NCBI GenBank assembly: GCA_001295905.1
Contig: LJHT01000133.1
Location: 40,614 to 104,613 of the forward strand
Origin: a beta proteobacterium AAP51
GTDB lineage: Bacteria > Pseudomonadota > Gammaproteobacteria > Burkholderiales > Burkholderiaceae_C
Length of the DNA: 64,000 nucleotides
Reading direction: 5' to 3'
Shown: positions 27,895-36,800 of the stretch, piece after piece
Layout: every line of letters starts with the position of its first letter
Numbering within the stretch: the first letter of the stretch is position 1
Notes under the pieces: model-generated
Seen by the model: only the letters and a program-made list of their open reading frames with translations
Database searches by the model: none
Told to the model about the DNA's origin: nothing
Made by a program: the position numbers and the translations under genes

Positions 27895-28979
27895 GATCCT
27901 GTCCACCGAAGCCGTTCGTCGTTCACGAGCTGGTGGCAGAGGCCATCCCGGTCTTTCGGATTCGTGCATGTGATCAAGGCGTTTGCCGTGATCTGGGTGT
28001 CGCGAGCCGCCTTGGTGACCGCGCACACTTTCACGTATCCGTCGGTATGGCTCGCATCGTGCGTGTCGATGACGCCTGTGTAGATATCGTCGAGCAACGA
28101 CTCGAAGGTTCCTGGGGGCACGCTGTCGCGCGCAAAGACGCGCAGCGATTCAGCTTCGTAGAACGCCTCGCGCTGTCGGCGGAAGTGGTCCTTGAGCTTA
28201 GGGACGGACAGAGCAGAGGGATCGGTCACAGGCGTTCCCGTGTGCTCGCCATAAGCGCCGAGCAACTGCGTCACATAGCGACTCTCGGTTGGCGCGACCG
28301 TTACGGGTGGCTTGTCAGAAGCAGGGCGAGGTTTCAGCCCGCCACCAAAGCGCGCGGTATGGACCGGCGTCGCGCGATGATTGTCAACAAGCTGAAGCGC
28401 GGTCTTGGCGTCAAAGATCGAGAAGTCGAAGGCGTCTACATAGGTCCGCAGCGCCGCGTCGAGCGGTACTTCCTGTTCGGCTGTGATGGCGTCCTTCACG
28501 TTCTTGTCCCAGTTTGCAATCAGCTCGTCGCGCAGCTTCGTGGCGTTCGCTAATAGGCGGCTTAAGGATGTGCCTGCGCCACGTGGCGAAACGAAGTAGT
28601 AGCGACGGGGCACGGTGTACTCACCGCTGTACGAGTACCAGATGATCTTGCCGAGTTCAACCCAGACGTCGCCGGGCCGTATGGCGTGGTCATAGTGCTT
28701 GCACTGGTAGTTGTCCCAGACGCCCTCAAAGCGCCTGACATCCACGAAGCCGGCAACATCGACACCCATGTCGCCAGCGCCTGAGAAGCGCTGGACGTGC
28801 ACGTAGTCCTTGGTGAGGCAGTAGTAAGCCCATTCCTCGACGAAGGACTCCCACTCGTCGGGCGAGTAAGTCATCAATCGCTGTTGCGGTGGCATGACCG
28901 GGCCATTTGCCACCTGCGCGGCAGTGACGGGCGTGTCGGGGGCCGGCGGCTTCAGGATGTCCTTTCCAGTGATCTTCAT
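27891..28979 (-). CDS. ABC-3C effector with N-terminal restriction-endonuclease-fold domain
   Basis: The product is 362 residues. The N-terminal part (about 38-130) shows a PD-(D/E)xK nuclease pattern: YSPDEWESFVEEW with Glu in the first helix, GDMGVDVAGF with Asp74, and NYQCKHYD with Gln92-x-Lys94. Residues 150-362 form a helical domain of the kind that links effectors to the ABC-3C middle component. It is likely a DNA nuclease activated by the ATPase complex. Both ends overlap neighbours by 4 bases (ATGA). The fold assignment is by motif only. Confidence 0.65.
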   Translation of the reverse strand: MKITGKDILKPPAPDTPVTAAQVANGPVMPPQQRLMTYSPDEWESFVEEWAYYCLTKDYVHVQRFSGAGDMGVDVAGFVDVRRFEGVWDNYQCKHYDHAIRPGDVWVELGKIIWYSYSGEYTVPRRYYFVSPRGAGTSLSRLLANATKLRDELIANWDKNVKDAITAEQEVPLDAALRTYVDAFDFSIFDAKTALQLVDNHRATPVHTARFGGGLKPRPASDKPPVTVAPTESRYVTQLLGAYGEHTGTPVTDPSALSVPKLKDHFRRQREAFYEAESLRVFARDSVPPGTFESLLDDIYTGVIDTHDASHTDGYVKVCAVTKAARDTQITANALITCTNPKDRDGLCHQLVNDERLRWTGS

Positions 28980-29971
28980 GACGAACCTCTGGCCCGGTCG
29001 TCATGCACGCGAAAATACGGGTTCTTGTGAATCTGCGCGGCCTGCGCCTTCTTCGAGAAGAATTCAGCGAGGTCATCTTGCTGCTCAAGCAGGCGCACGA
29101 TCTCTTGAAGGGTCGAGAGAACCAGCACCTTGTGCTGAAGGAACTCACGCACAGTGTGGACGGCAGGCTCCGTGTAGTCGCTGGCCGAGATGAATATGCC
29201 TCTCACCTCGGCGCGAGACATGAGGCGAACAAGGTGCTCCGAAATCTCGGGCTTGCCTACCGGATCGCGATACCACTTCATTTCAACAAAGTACAGCACG
29301 CCCCCAAGCTCGATCACGCCATCGATCTGCTCGACGATGCCTTCGCCGGCCTCCCCCACCAAGTGGAAGGCTTTGCGAACAAGAACACCGTAGGCTTGGA
29401 AGAGGCTATTGATCGCTGTCTCTAGCAGCTTGCCGCGCTCCTGTGGCGTCGCCCCGGTTCCAAAGAGCGCGTACAGACCCTGTTTGGCGTTCTCAATCCT
29501 TACACTGCGTTCGCGCTTCTCCATCGTTGCGCGCTGGGCCTCAGCGAGGCGCTCATTTCGTTCTTCTTCGCGGGCATTGTTCATGCGCGTGAAAGCGTCC
29601 TTCTGATTCACAACTTCGCGGATACTGGCGACAAGACCCTTGGCCTTGAGCCGATCATCCGGCCAGCATGAATCGAAGTTCGCGAAGTCAACGACGCGCC
29701 GCAGCACCTCGCGGCGCTCACGGAGCGCAGGCTCGCCCCTCGTATTTAGTCTTTCGAGGACGCTGCGAACGATCTCGTATTTGTTGACTTCTTTCGGTGC
29801 TGCCTTCAGGCGAGTGGCTATGTCCGAAGTCATGGACTCGGATATGCCTGCACCGCGAAAGAAGACCAGCACGTCCTGCTTCGATCGATTGAGCAGCGGC
29901 ACAACGTCCACTAGGAGATTGAACAGCTCCGGTGGGTAGTGAAACGTGATGTCAGCCGATCCCCCAGTCAC
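28976..29971 (-). CDS. Mrr-like restriction endonuclease, first gene of the ABC-3C operon
   Basis: The product is 331 residues. The start is GTG at 29971, decided by the strong ribosome site GGGAGGAG 8 bases upstream; the longer ATG frame upstream has no such signal. The N-terminal helical region has a charged coiled coil (about 120-165). The C-terminal Mrr-type catalytic domain shows GKLLETAINSLF (Glu184), QIDGVIELGG (Asp217) and YFVEMKWYRD (Glu230-x-Lys232). It should cut DNA, perhaps modified or foreign DNA. It precedes the second nuclease, so this operon carries two distinct PD-(D/E)xK proteins. Confidence 0.72.
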   Translation of the reverse strand: MTGGSADITFHYPPELFNLLVDVVPLLNRSKQDVLVFFRGAGISESMTSDIATRLKAAPKEVNKYEIVRSVLERLNTRGEPALRERREVLRRVVDFANFDSCWPDDRLKAKGLVASIREVVNQKDAFTRMNNAREEERNERLAEAQRATMEKRERSVRIENAKQGLYALFGTGATPQERGKLLETAINSLFQAYGVLVRKAFHLVGEAGEGIVEQIDGVIELGGVLYFVEMKWYRDPVGKPEISEHLVRLMSRAEVRGIFISASDYTEPAVHTVREFLQHKVLVLSTLQEIVRLLEQQDDLAEFFSKKAQAAQIHKNPYFRVHDDRARGSS

Positions 29972-30488
29972 GCTACGGTCTCCTCCCGCGTAGTCTGGGT
30001 GGCAGCGCAGCAAATGTTCCGCGCTCTGCCAGGGAACAGCTATGCCAGTTGTACCGACGCATGCCACCGATGGGTCGACGCCCCTGGTTCCCCTGCACCT
30101 TTGCGGCGTCAAGGTAGGACGTTTAACGATATGCGTCGACCGTGGACGATTATGCCGGCTGGGGAGCCGCGGGCACAGTTGCTGCCGATGGCTGGCCTCC
30201 GGTGAGCGTGCAATGGCTGCTTGGAGCAGTCAGCAGCCGCTGGTGAAGCAGCGCGACAGGCCGCAACCAGTCTCATGCGGACGAACACCAGCTGCACCCA
30301 CGAATGGCCGCATCGCCCCGCGATGGGACACGATTAGAGAGCCGGCTTAGGTTTGTGCTGTGGTGGCTTCGGTGGTCGGGCGGACCTCTGTCTATGTGTG
30401 CGGCGGTGCTGAACATCAGGGCCCGCGCGGCAACCAGGCTGAGCCGACACGTCGTCAACGACGCGCGGGTAGAAGGGCGCGGTGGCGC
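29972..30488. other. Gene-free stretch upstream of the ABC-3C operon
   Basis: There are 517 bases without a convincing gene. Short frames exist on both strands, but none has a ribosome site, family pattern or consistent codon use. The promoter of the minus-strand nuclease operon must lie at its left side. Confidence 0.5.
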
Positions 30489-31277
30489 TCAGGCGCCGAA
30501 GTAGTGCGCCACGTCCAGCGAGCGGATGCCCTTCGCGTGCTTCTTCGACAGCTTGGCCTCGTCACGCCAGATGCCGACGATGCTGTTGTTGAAGCGCAGC
30601 TGGCCACCACTGCTCTTGAACCGGGCAGCCGCCTTATCGAGCACCTCTTTGCAAGTCGAACAAGCCATCTTGCAGCCAGAGATCGTGACCGCCGCGGACA
30701 TCGCGCGCGGCGTCTTCCCCAGAGCGGCCAGCAGCTTCTGCTCGGCGTGTTCGCTCGTTCCTTCGCCGCCGACGTAGGAGCCGACCACGAACACGATGCC
30801 GGCGGTCGGCGCCGGTCCGGCGCCGCTGATCTTGAAACTCGGGTTCGCCGCCGCCTTGGCCGCTGGCGCGAGCGTTCCCGGCACAGCAAGCGAGGTGCCG
30901 CTTTCCGCGTCACTGCGCGTCGCCATCTTGTAGAGCAGCGTTTCCTCGGGCGTCATCGCGCCCGGCGTGAACGCGCCCTTGTGCGACGAGAGCACGCGGC
31001 CCTGGTAGTTGTCGACGTGATCGATCAGCTCCTTCGACGACGAGATGCCCAGCTTGTCCAGCAGTTCGCGCTGCGTGCTGCTGTCGGCGTCGTCGTTGTT
31101 GGCTATCCAGACCGCGTCGCCGAACGACGCGATCTGGGTCTCTTCAGCCCGCTGGCCGCTGCAGCTGACCGATGTCGCGTCGTTGCCCGTTATGTAGCTG
31201 ATCTTCCCTCCGGCGGCCTTGATCAAAAGGGTCGCCCGGTTGAGATAGAGCGCCACCTGATCCATCGAATACAACAT
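30489..31277 (-). CDS. Zinc-deaminase-fold protein (candidate nucleic-acid or nucleotide deaminase)
   Basis: The product is 262 residues. The C-terminal part carries the cytidine-deaminase-superfamily signature: EHAEQKLLAAL (His177, catalytic Glu179), then ISGCKMACSTCKEVLD with the zinc cysteines Cys206 and Cys209. Spacing and flanking strands (AAVTIS before, GQLRFNN after) fit the fold. The N-terminal 160 residues are unrecognised, with no signal peptide or secretion domain visible. The family includes toxin deaminases and defence enzymes, but no immunity gene is adjacent on the same strand. It stands alone with gene-free DNA on both sides, next to a nuclease defence operon. The function is inferred from motifs only. 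Confidence 0.6.
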   Translation of the reverse strand: MLYSMDQVALYLNRATLLIKAAGGKISYITGNDATSVSCSGQRAEETQIASFGDAVWIANNDDADSSTQRELLDKLGISSSKELIDHVDNYQGRVLSSHKGAFTPGAMTPEETLLYKMATRSDAESGTSLAVPGTLAPAAKAAANPSFKISGAGPAPTAGIVFVVGSYVGGEGTSEHAEQKLLAALGKTPRAMSAAVTISGCKMACSTCKEVLDKAAARFKSSGGQLRFNNSIVGIWRDEAKLSKKHAKGIRSLDVAHYFGA

Positions 31278-31875
31278 CGGGATGCCTTTCGAAAACGGGC
31301 GGCCGCGGTCGGAGTGTCCGCGGCGGGCTATCGAGCCGAGAGCCAGGCAGGGTGTGGACCGTATTCTAGGGCCACGCTGAACAAGCCGCCAATATCAGCA
31401 CGGCGCCCGAATTCGTCGCGTGATGTGAAACGATGAGGCTGCAGGGTTGCGACTGCGGTCAGCTTACTGGGGAAACGACGAATGTTCGCACCCGGCCATC
31501 AAGAGACCCTCAGGGCAGCGCCCGAAAGCTGACACTCAACTAGGAAGTACTTCTTCCTTTCGCTTGCCTTGAAGAGCGGCCCCTCACAGCGGACTCTTCG
31601 TCCAAGCGCCCAAGACGACTTCGAATGCGACGGGAACCGTACCAACGCCGCGTAGGACCGGCGCACCCTGCCGACGGCAAAGCGCTTCACGTCTACTCCA
31701 CCGAGTGATAGTCCTTGCGTGCTAGGCTACCGATCAGCGTTGCTGGTGGAAGAGATTGTGCCTGCTTCGCGTCAGGCGCACTCTGGGCGATGGCACTCGA
31801 CGACCAAGCGTCTAAGTCACGAAAACTGCTCAGACGCGCGAGGACGCGGAACAGCCCTGCGAGGAGAACCGATTC
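31278..31875. other. Gene-free stretch
   Basis: There are 598 bases between divergent genes. It contains an isolated TTGCGAC at 31447, the heptamer of the putative transposon end, without the 20-23 base spaced partners. No coding frame with support is seen. It probably contains promoters for both neighbours. Confidence 0.45.
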
Positions 31876-32922
31876 GTGCTCGATTTGCTTAACGCAATCG
31901 CAAACTCGGCCAGCGCACCTATTGCATGGGTTGTCGGGACGGTAGTCACGTTCTTGGGCGTTCGGAAGGTACTTCTAGATCGTGAAAAGGCGAAGTATGA
32001 GATTCTGAAGCTGAAGGCAGACTTGCGGCGCGCAAGTTTGGAGTACTCCAAACTCCGGCAGGAGGTCGAAAAGGGAGCGCTGGAAAATCAAAGAGTGAAG
32101 CTTGATATCGAGAGACTAAAACGCGAGGCCGAAAAGGAAGCTAGCCTGATAGTCATTCCCACCCAAGAACAGGTTGGCTTCCTTTCGCAGAAGAGCGGGC
32201 AAATTCTCCTTTCGATGGGCCTTCTCGTCTTGCTTGGGTCTGCAACACTAGCCACCTTCGAATCAACCGAAGCGCAGAAGACGCTGGCAGAAGTGAAGGC
32301 CCAAGTGGGCTCACTTGAGCAAAGTGTTGCGAACTACGCCGACACCAACCATGCGCTCCAAGAGGAGCTCAAGTCCCGTGCAACCATTGACCTAGAAGCG
32401 GCTCGCGAAGCCGACTCTTTGAGACAGAGGGCCACCCTGCTCGCCGCCGAAAATCGCCAGCTTCAGTCTGACAATGAACTGCTGCAATCGCGAAACCGAG
32501 AGCTCAGCTCAGAGAACGAGCTTCTTAGGCTGAGAAAGACGCCCCCGGCGAGGCAGCCGAGCGCTGGATCCGCCGACACAGAGTATCCGTCTTCAAATAG
32601 TCTCGGAGATGCCAGCTCAAGTGACGACCACGCTCCTGGGCTGGAAACCACCGACTGTGCGGGCCTTCAGCGTGCCGTTAGGCACAAGCTGTCACAACTC
32701 GCCAAGATGTCAAGGTATTGCTTAACCGCTGAGTGCGGACCGTCAGCAGGTAATCAGTTGCGCCAGCTTCTTACGAATGAGACCGTGGTAGAGATCGCGG
32801 AGGGTACGGTCACTCTGCGGAGCCCTCCTGACTCAATAGCAATGATCCCAAACTTTTCATTCCGAAAAGAGAACTGCGGTTCTTTTAAGTACATGGAAGT
32901 CTTACCAAAGACTCGGAAATAG
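31876..32922 (+). CDS. Coiled-coil membrane protein, unrecognised
   Basis: The product is 348 residues. The start is GTG at 31876 with AGGAGA about 8 bases upstream. An N-terminal hydrophobic segment (IAWVVGTVVTFLGVRKVLL) is followed by a coiled coil (about 35-95). A second membrane helix (GQILLSMGLLVLLGSATLATF, about 112-132) precedes a long leucine-zipper-like coiled coil (about 138-215; ENRQLQSDNELLQSRNRELS). The C-terminal domain has three or four cysteines (TDCAGLQRAV, YCLTAECGPS, KENCGSF). I do not recognise the family. It could be a scaffold or sensor. Codon use is more AT-rich than the core genes, consistent with acquisition. Confidence 0.65.
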   Translation: MLDLLNAIANSASAPIAWVVGTVVTFLGVRKVLLDREKAKYEILKLKADLRRASLEYSKLRQEVEKGALENQRVKLDIERLKREAEKEASLIVIPTQEQVGFLSQKSGQILLSMGLLVLLGSATLATFESTEAQKTLAEVKAQVGSLEQSVANYADTNHALQEELKSRATIDLEAAREADSLRQRATLLAAENRQLQSDNELLQSRNRELSSENELLRLRKTPPARQPSAGSADTEYPSSNSLGDASSSDDHAPGLETTDCAGLQRAVRHKLSQLAKMSRYCLTAECGPSAGNQLRQLLTNETVVEIAEGTVTLRSPPDSIAMIPNFSFRKENCGSFKYMEVLPKTRK

Positions 32923-33054
32923 CTCGTACGCCGCCATAGGACTGCGCAATGCCTGCCGGAACGACGCTTTCGCGCGAAGAACCTTCAGGCGCCGCAGCTG
33001 GTCGATCCAGCAGAGTTCGAACGCCAGCTTCTCAGGGCGACGGATGACCGAGAA

Positions 33055-33144
33055 GGGTCGACATGGTGAGGTCGGTGCCTCGAAGACCGGTCCTTCGGAT
33101 CGTGCTGAACCGAAGGGCTGCTGTCGGCGTCGACGGCGAACTGG
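33055..33144 (+). repeat. 90-base dispersed repeat, copy A
   Basis: This is about 80 percent identical by eye to the reverse complement of 55970-56059. Both contain the exact blocks CTCGAAGACCGGTCCTTC and GTCGGCGTCGACGGCGAAC. It lies in a gene-free gap (32923-33329) between convergent genes. The rest of that gap holds a TAGTTGT-NNN-GACTGACCTA element at 33313-33332 that matches the gyrB-side transposon end. Confidence 0.65.
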
Positions 33145-33312
33145 GACTCCCGGCCAGGAACGGTCGGTCGCCAACGGGTGCTTCTGGGCAGGTCACTTCA
33201 TCTAGTTTGAGAACGGGCGCCTCGCATCGATTGGCTTGGAACAGGCACTGAGAACATTAACGGCGACAAGTAGCGCAAAAGTACGTTTCATGAATCAGCT
33301 CCCTCGAGCACG

Positions 33313-33332
33313 TAGTTGTGATGACTGACCTA
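33313..33332 (+). repeat. Internal copy of the 20-base transposon-end repeat
   Basis: TAGTTGTGATGACTGACCTA matches 25234-25253 (TAGTTGTTGCGACTGACCTA) at 17 of 20 positions in the same orientation with no gap. It lies just outside the 3' end of the J-like gene. It could be a buried end from an earlier or tandem insertion of a related element. Confidence 0.45.
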
Positions 33333-33869
33333 GTGTTTAACGCCACCGCACCGCACCTGCGACAGCGTCTCGTACGCGGCATTGACTTTCCTGGCTTCGG
33401 CAAGCGCCTGCGCCCGTCGCTCTGTGCTCATCGACTTCAAACGCGCCGGATGTGACGGCTGGACCAGCTGACGCCGTGTCTGCTCAATCGACTCCCATGT
33501 AGAGCCGGCCGTCGCCTTCAGCAGCCTGTACGCATCCTCGACTGGCATCGTGGGCTGAGCAGCCTGTGGGGCTTTGTGTAGGGGCGGAGGCGCGGCGATC
33601 GGGGCAGCGACGGGGCTGGTTGCCGGTCTGGCCGGCTGTTCCCACGGCCCCGTCTGCTGGTGTACTGGAGCCGGAGCTGGCTTAGACGGCGCAGCAGGTG
33701 TCGCACCGTACATCGCCGCCTGAACCTCGGCCAGTAGCGCCACAGCGCGCGGCACCTGGCGGTACTGCAGTTCATGCTCAAGTTGCTTGAGCGCTTTGAC
33801 GTCGGTCTTGGACTTGGCGAACAACGCTTCCAGGTCCCCGACCCCAAGCTGCACGAGTGGGCGGGTCAT
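33330..33869 (-). CDS. Degenerate J-domain-like protein downstream of the helicase-nuclease
   Basis: The product is 179 residues. The N-terminal 55 residues are helical, then comes a Pro/Ala-rich linker (about 56-107). The C-terminal J-domain-like segment is AYRLLKATAGSTWESIEQTRRQLVQPSHPARLKSM and then KVNAAYETLSQ. True J domains have His-Pro-Asp for stimulating Hsp70; here it is His-Pro-Ala at 140-142. The start at 33869 lies 2 bases after the helicase stop, so the two are surely co-transcribed. It probably serves as a structural or adaptor part of the helicase system rather than as a co-chaperone. Confidence 0.6.
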   Translation of the reverse strand: MTRPLVQLGVGDLEALFAKSKTDVKALKQLEHELQYRQVPRAVALLAEVQAAMYGATPAAPSKPAPAPVHQQTGPWEQPARPATSPVAAPIAAPPPLHKAPQAAQPTMPVEDAYRLLKATAGSTWESIEQTRRQLVQPSHPARLKSMSTERRAQALAEARKVNAAYETLSQVRCGGVKH

Positions 33870-33871
33870 GG

Positions 33872-36800
33872 TCAGGCGACCTCCTGCTCTTCTTCTACGC
33901 CGTACGGGTCTACTTCTTTGTAGTGGACCCACACCGTGTTGTCGACGGACTCCGCTCCGAGCGGCTCAATGCCCAGGCGCTCCATCGTTCGCATGAGGTC
34001 TTCCAGCACTTCGTCGCGCCGGCGCACGAAGCTCGACGCGAAGCAGCGCCAGAACGTCCAGCCTGCCCGTTCGAGGACACGCTGGCGCGCCATGTCGTCC
34101 TGCCACTGGCCCGGACCGTGGAACCGGTCACCATCGCACTCAACGGCTAGGCGCCGCCCTTCGTTGCCCTCAACGACGAAGTCGATGCGGTATCCGCCAC
34201 AGGAAACCTGCGGCTCCACGCGGAAGCCACGCTTGACCAACTCGTCGAACATCTCGAGCTCGAAGCCCGACTCGCAGCGCTCCCGTAGAGCCTGAACCTT
34301 CTTCGCGTCCTGCCGGAACGGCTGTTTGAAGTGGCTGATGACCTTGCTGTTGAGCGAGTCTTCCTTGAACTCGGTCTCGGCGACGGAGCGGAAAAGGTAC
34401 ATGCGGTCACGAGCTCGCGACAGCGCCACGTTGAAGCGCTGATGCATGTCCGCGCGGTTAGCAGCCGAGCGGTCGCCGGGCCCGAGGACCATGGACACCA
34501 TCATGATGTCGCGCTCGCGCCCCTGGAACACCGGCGGCGGCCCAATGGCAATCCTGCGCTCCACGACGTCGACGGGCGAGATGCGCTCGCTGACCAGCTC
34601 GTGGATGCGCGCCGCCTGCGACGTGCCGAGGAGCGTGACAACACCGATGCTGCGTCCGTCGAACTGCGGGTCGGTGAGGATGGCCTCGATTTCGTCCACG
34701 ACGGCCTTGGCCTCGGGGTCGTTGATGTCGCCCTTGCGGTATCCGCCCTTGACAAAGACATCGACCAGAGGCGGGTCCAGCCGCTCATTGGCCTTGGGCA
34801 CGCGCAGTGGCCGGATGTCGCCTTGGTAGAACTCGCGGTTCGAGAACTCGATGATGGCCGGCACGCAGCGGAAGTGCTCCTTGAGCATCACCGAGTTACC
34901 TGCAAACACCACCCGGGCCAGGTCGTATATGGACTTGTCCGGCGTCATCTCCGAGCCGTGAGGCTGGTTGGTCAGGAACCGGTTAGTCAGCTCCTTGATT
35001 TTCTCTTCGGCCGTGCCGACAGCCGATGGCGACACCTGCTTGTGGTCGCCGACGACCAGCACCTTCTGGCCGCGCAGGAGAGCCGGAAGCGCCCAGATGT
35101 CCGATTGAGACGCTTCGTCGATGATGACTAGGTCGAACAGGCCAACCTCCGGCGGAATCGTCTCGGAAACTCGCCACTGCGGCAGAACCCAGCACGGCAC
35201 GGCCTGGTAGGCACGCAACATGGCCTCACGGGCGGTCTTGCGATGGCGGACCGCCCGAACGCCAGTGCCTGCACCCATCGCCTGGACGGCGTTGAGGTAG
35301 GCCTGAAGCGCCTGGCGCACCGAGTCCGGCGAGTTGTGGAACACGCCAAGCCACGTCTTCTCCGCAACTAGGTCCTGGTACGTCCGTGCCAGCGCAGTGG
35401 TCAGCGTCCGACGCTCGTCGAACAGCTCGCGCATCTTGTGGTGGCCGTCGATTCGGTCGAGGAACATGACGGCCTGCCGCCAGTTCCACGCGTCGAGCCA
35501 TGTTGCGGGTGTTGCAGTGTCGAGGTCAGCCGTCGCCGGCTCGGTACGAAGGCGTCGTGCCCAGTTGGTCGCCCCAGCCGATTCGATTGCGGCCGTGACC
35601 CGCTCAATCTCGGCCAGCGACGGCTTCAGCGCGGTCAGGCGTGACAGTTCCGCCTGCAGTGCCAGCCAGGTGGTCTGCAACACGGACTCGTCGGCGGTGG
35701 TGCGGCCCAGCGACTCGGTGAGAAATGAGCGCAGCTCCTCGACGATGCCGCCACTGTGTCCTTCGAGCTTGCGGGCCAGCTCCTGCACTCGCTTCATGGC
35801 GTAGGCGAGCCGCCCCTTGTCGACATGCGCCTGCAGGCTGGAGTAGGCCGTTGCCACGAACGTCTCGCCCCCGTCCCACATCCGGTCGGCGGTCTGCTTG
35901 CCGAACACCTCTTCCAGCCGGGGGTGCAGCTTCGCGTCGAACTCGAACGTCAGCTGCCGCACTTCCTCGATGCCGGCCTGCCACGTCCCCACCTTCTTCA
36001 GCGCCGGCTCGACGCCCGGCCCCGGAGCTTCGAGGCCGAACTCCCCGGACAGCGATGACCAGCGAGCGAGCACCTTGCGCGCCTCGACCCGCCAGGCCAG
36101 CAGCTCCTGGACGAGCTCCCACTCTGGCTTACCCGCGGGAGCCACGCCGCTAACCGTCACCGCAGCCACAAGCTTGCGGGCGTCGCCCTTGCCGAACGGC
36201 AGCGCGAAGGCGCTCTTGCCGGCCACCAGCCGACCAACTGCGTCGCCAACGTCCTCGTTGAGCTCAGCGTCGGCCGGCACTTCCACGGCCTTGGCCAGCA
36301 ACTCGCGACGCTGGCGCTCCAGCTTGCGGACGTCCGCGCAGAGGGCTACAAGCGCAATCAGGACCGGGTCGGTCGCCTGCATGTCCGCGAAGCGCTTGCC
36401 GAGGACCTCGAGCCAGGACTGGCGCACGCCGGCCAGCTTGCCCTTGAGCGTCATGCGGTCCTCGAGGAACTTGCTCAGCGATTGGGCCTTCTCGAAGTTT
36501 TCCAGGCGCGAGTCCACCAGGGCCAGGATGACGCCTTGGTGGACGCTGGCATCAATCGACTTCGCCTTGACCAGGTCGCGATGCAGCCCAAGCATGTCCG
36601 CCCACACGGGGAATGCATCTGGCGAAGGCAGCGCGCAGCCGAGGTACGGAAGGTCTTCTCCGACGGTCATCCGGGCGCGACGCAGCGCATTGACGGCAGC
36701 GTCATCGAAGGGCAGCGTTCCATCCTTGGTCAGAGCCGGCTCGTCGTCGAGCCACTGGTGCGCTTCGGCTTGCTCCAGCACCACCTTGGCCAACTCCTCG

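Noticed and set aside
31447..31453. Isolated TTGCGAC as another transposon end
   Set aside because: A single heptamer without spaced copies or surrounding similarity is expected by chance.
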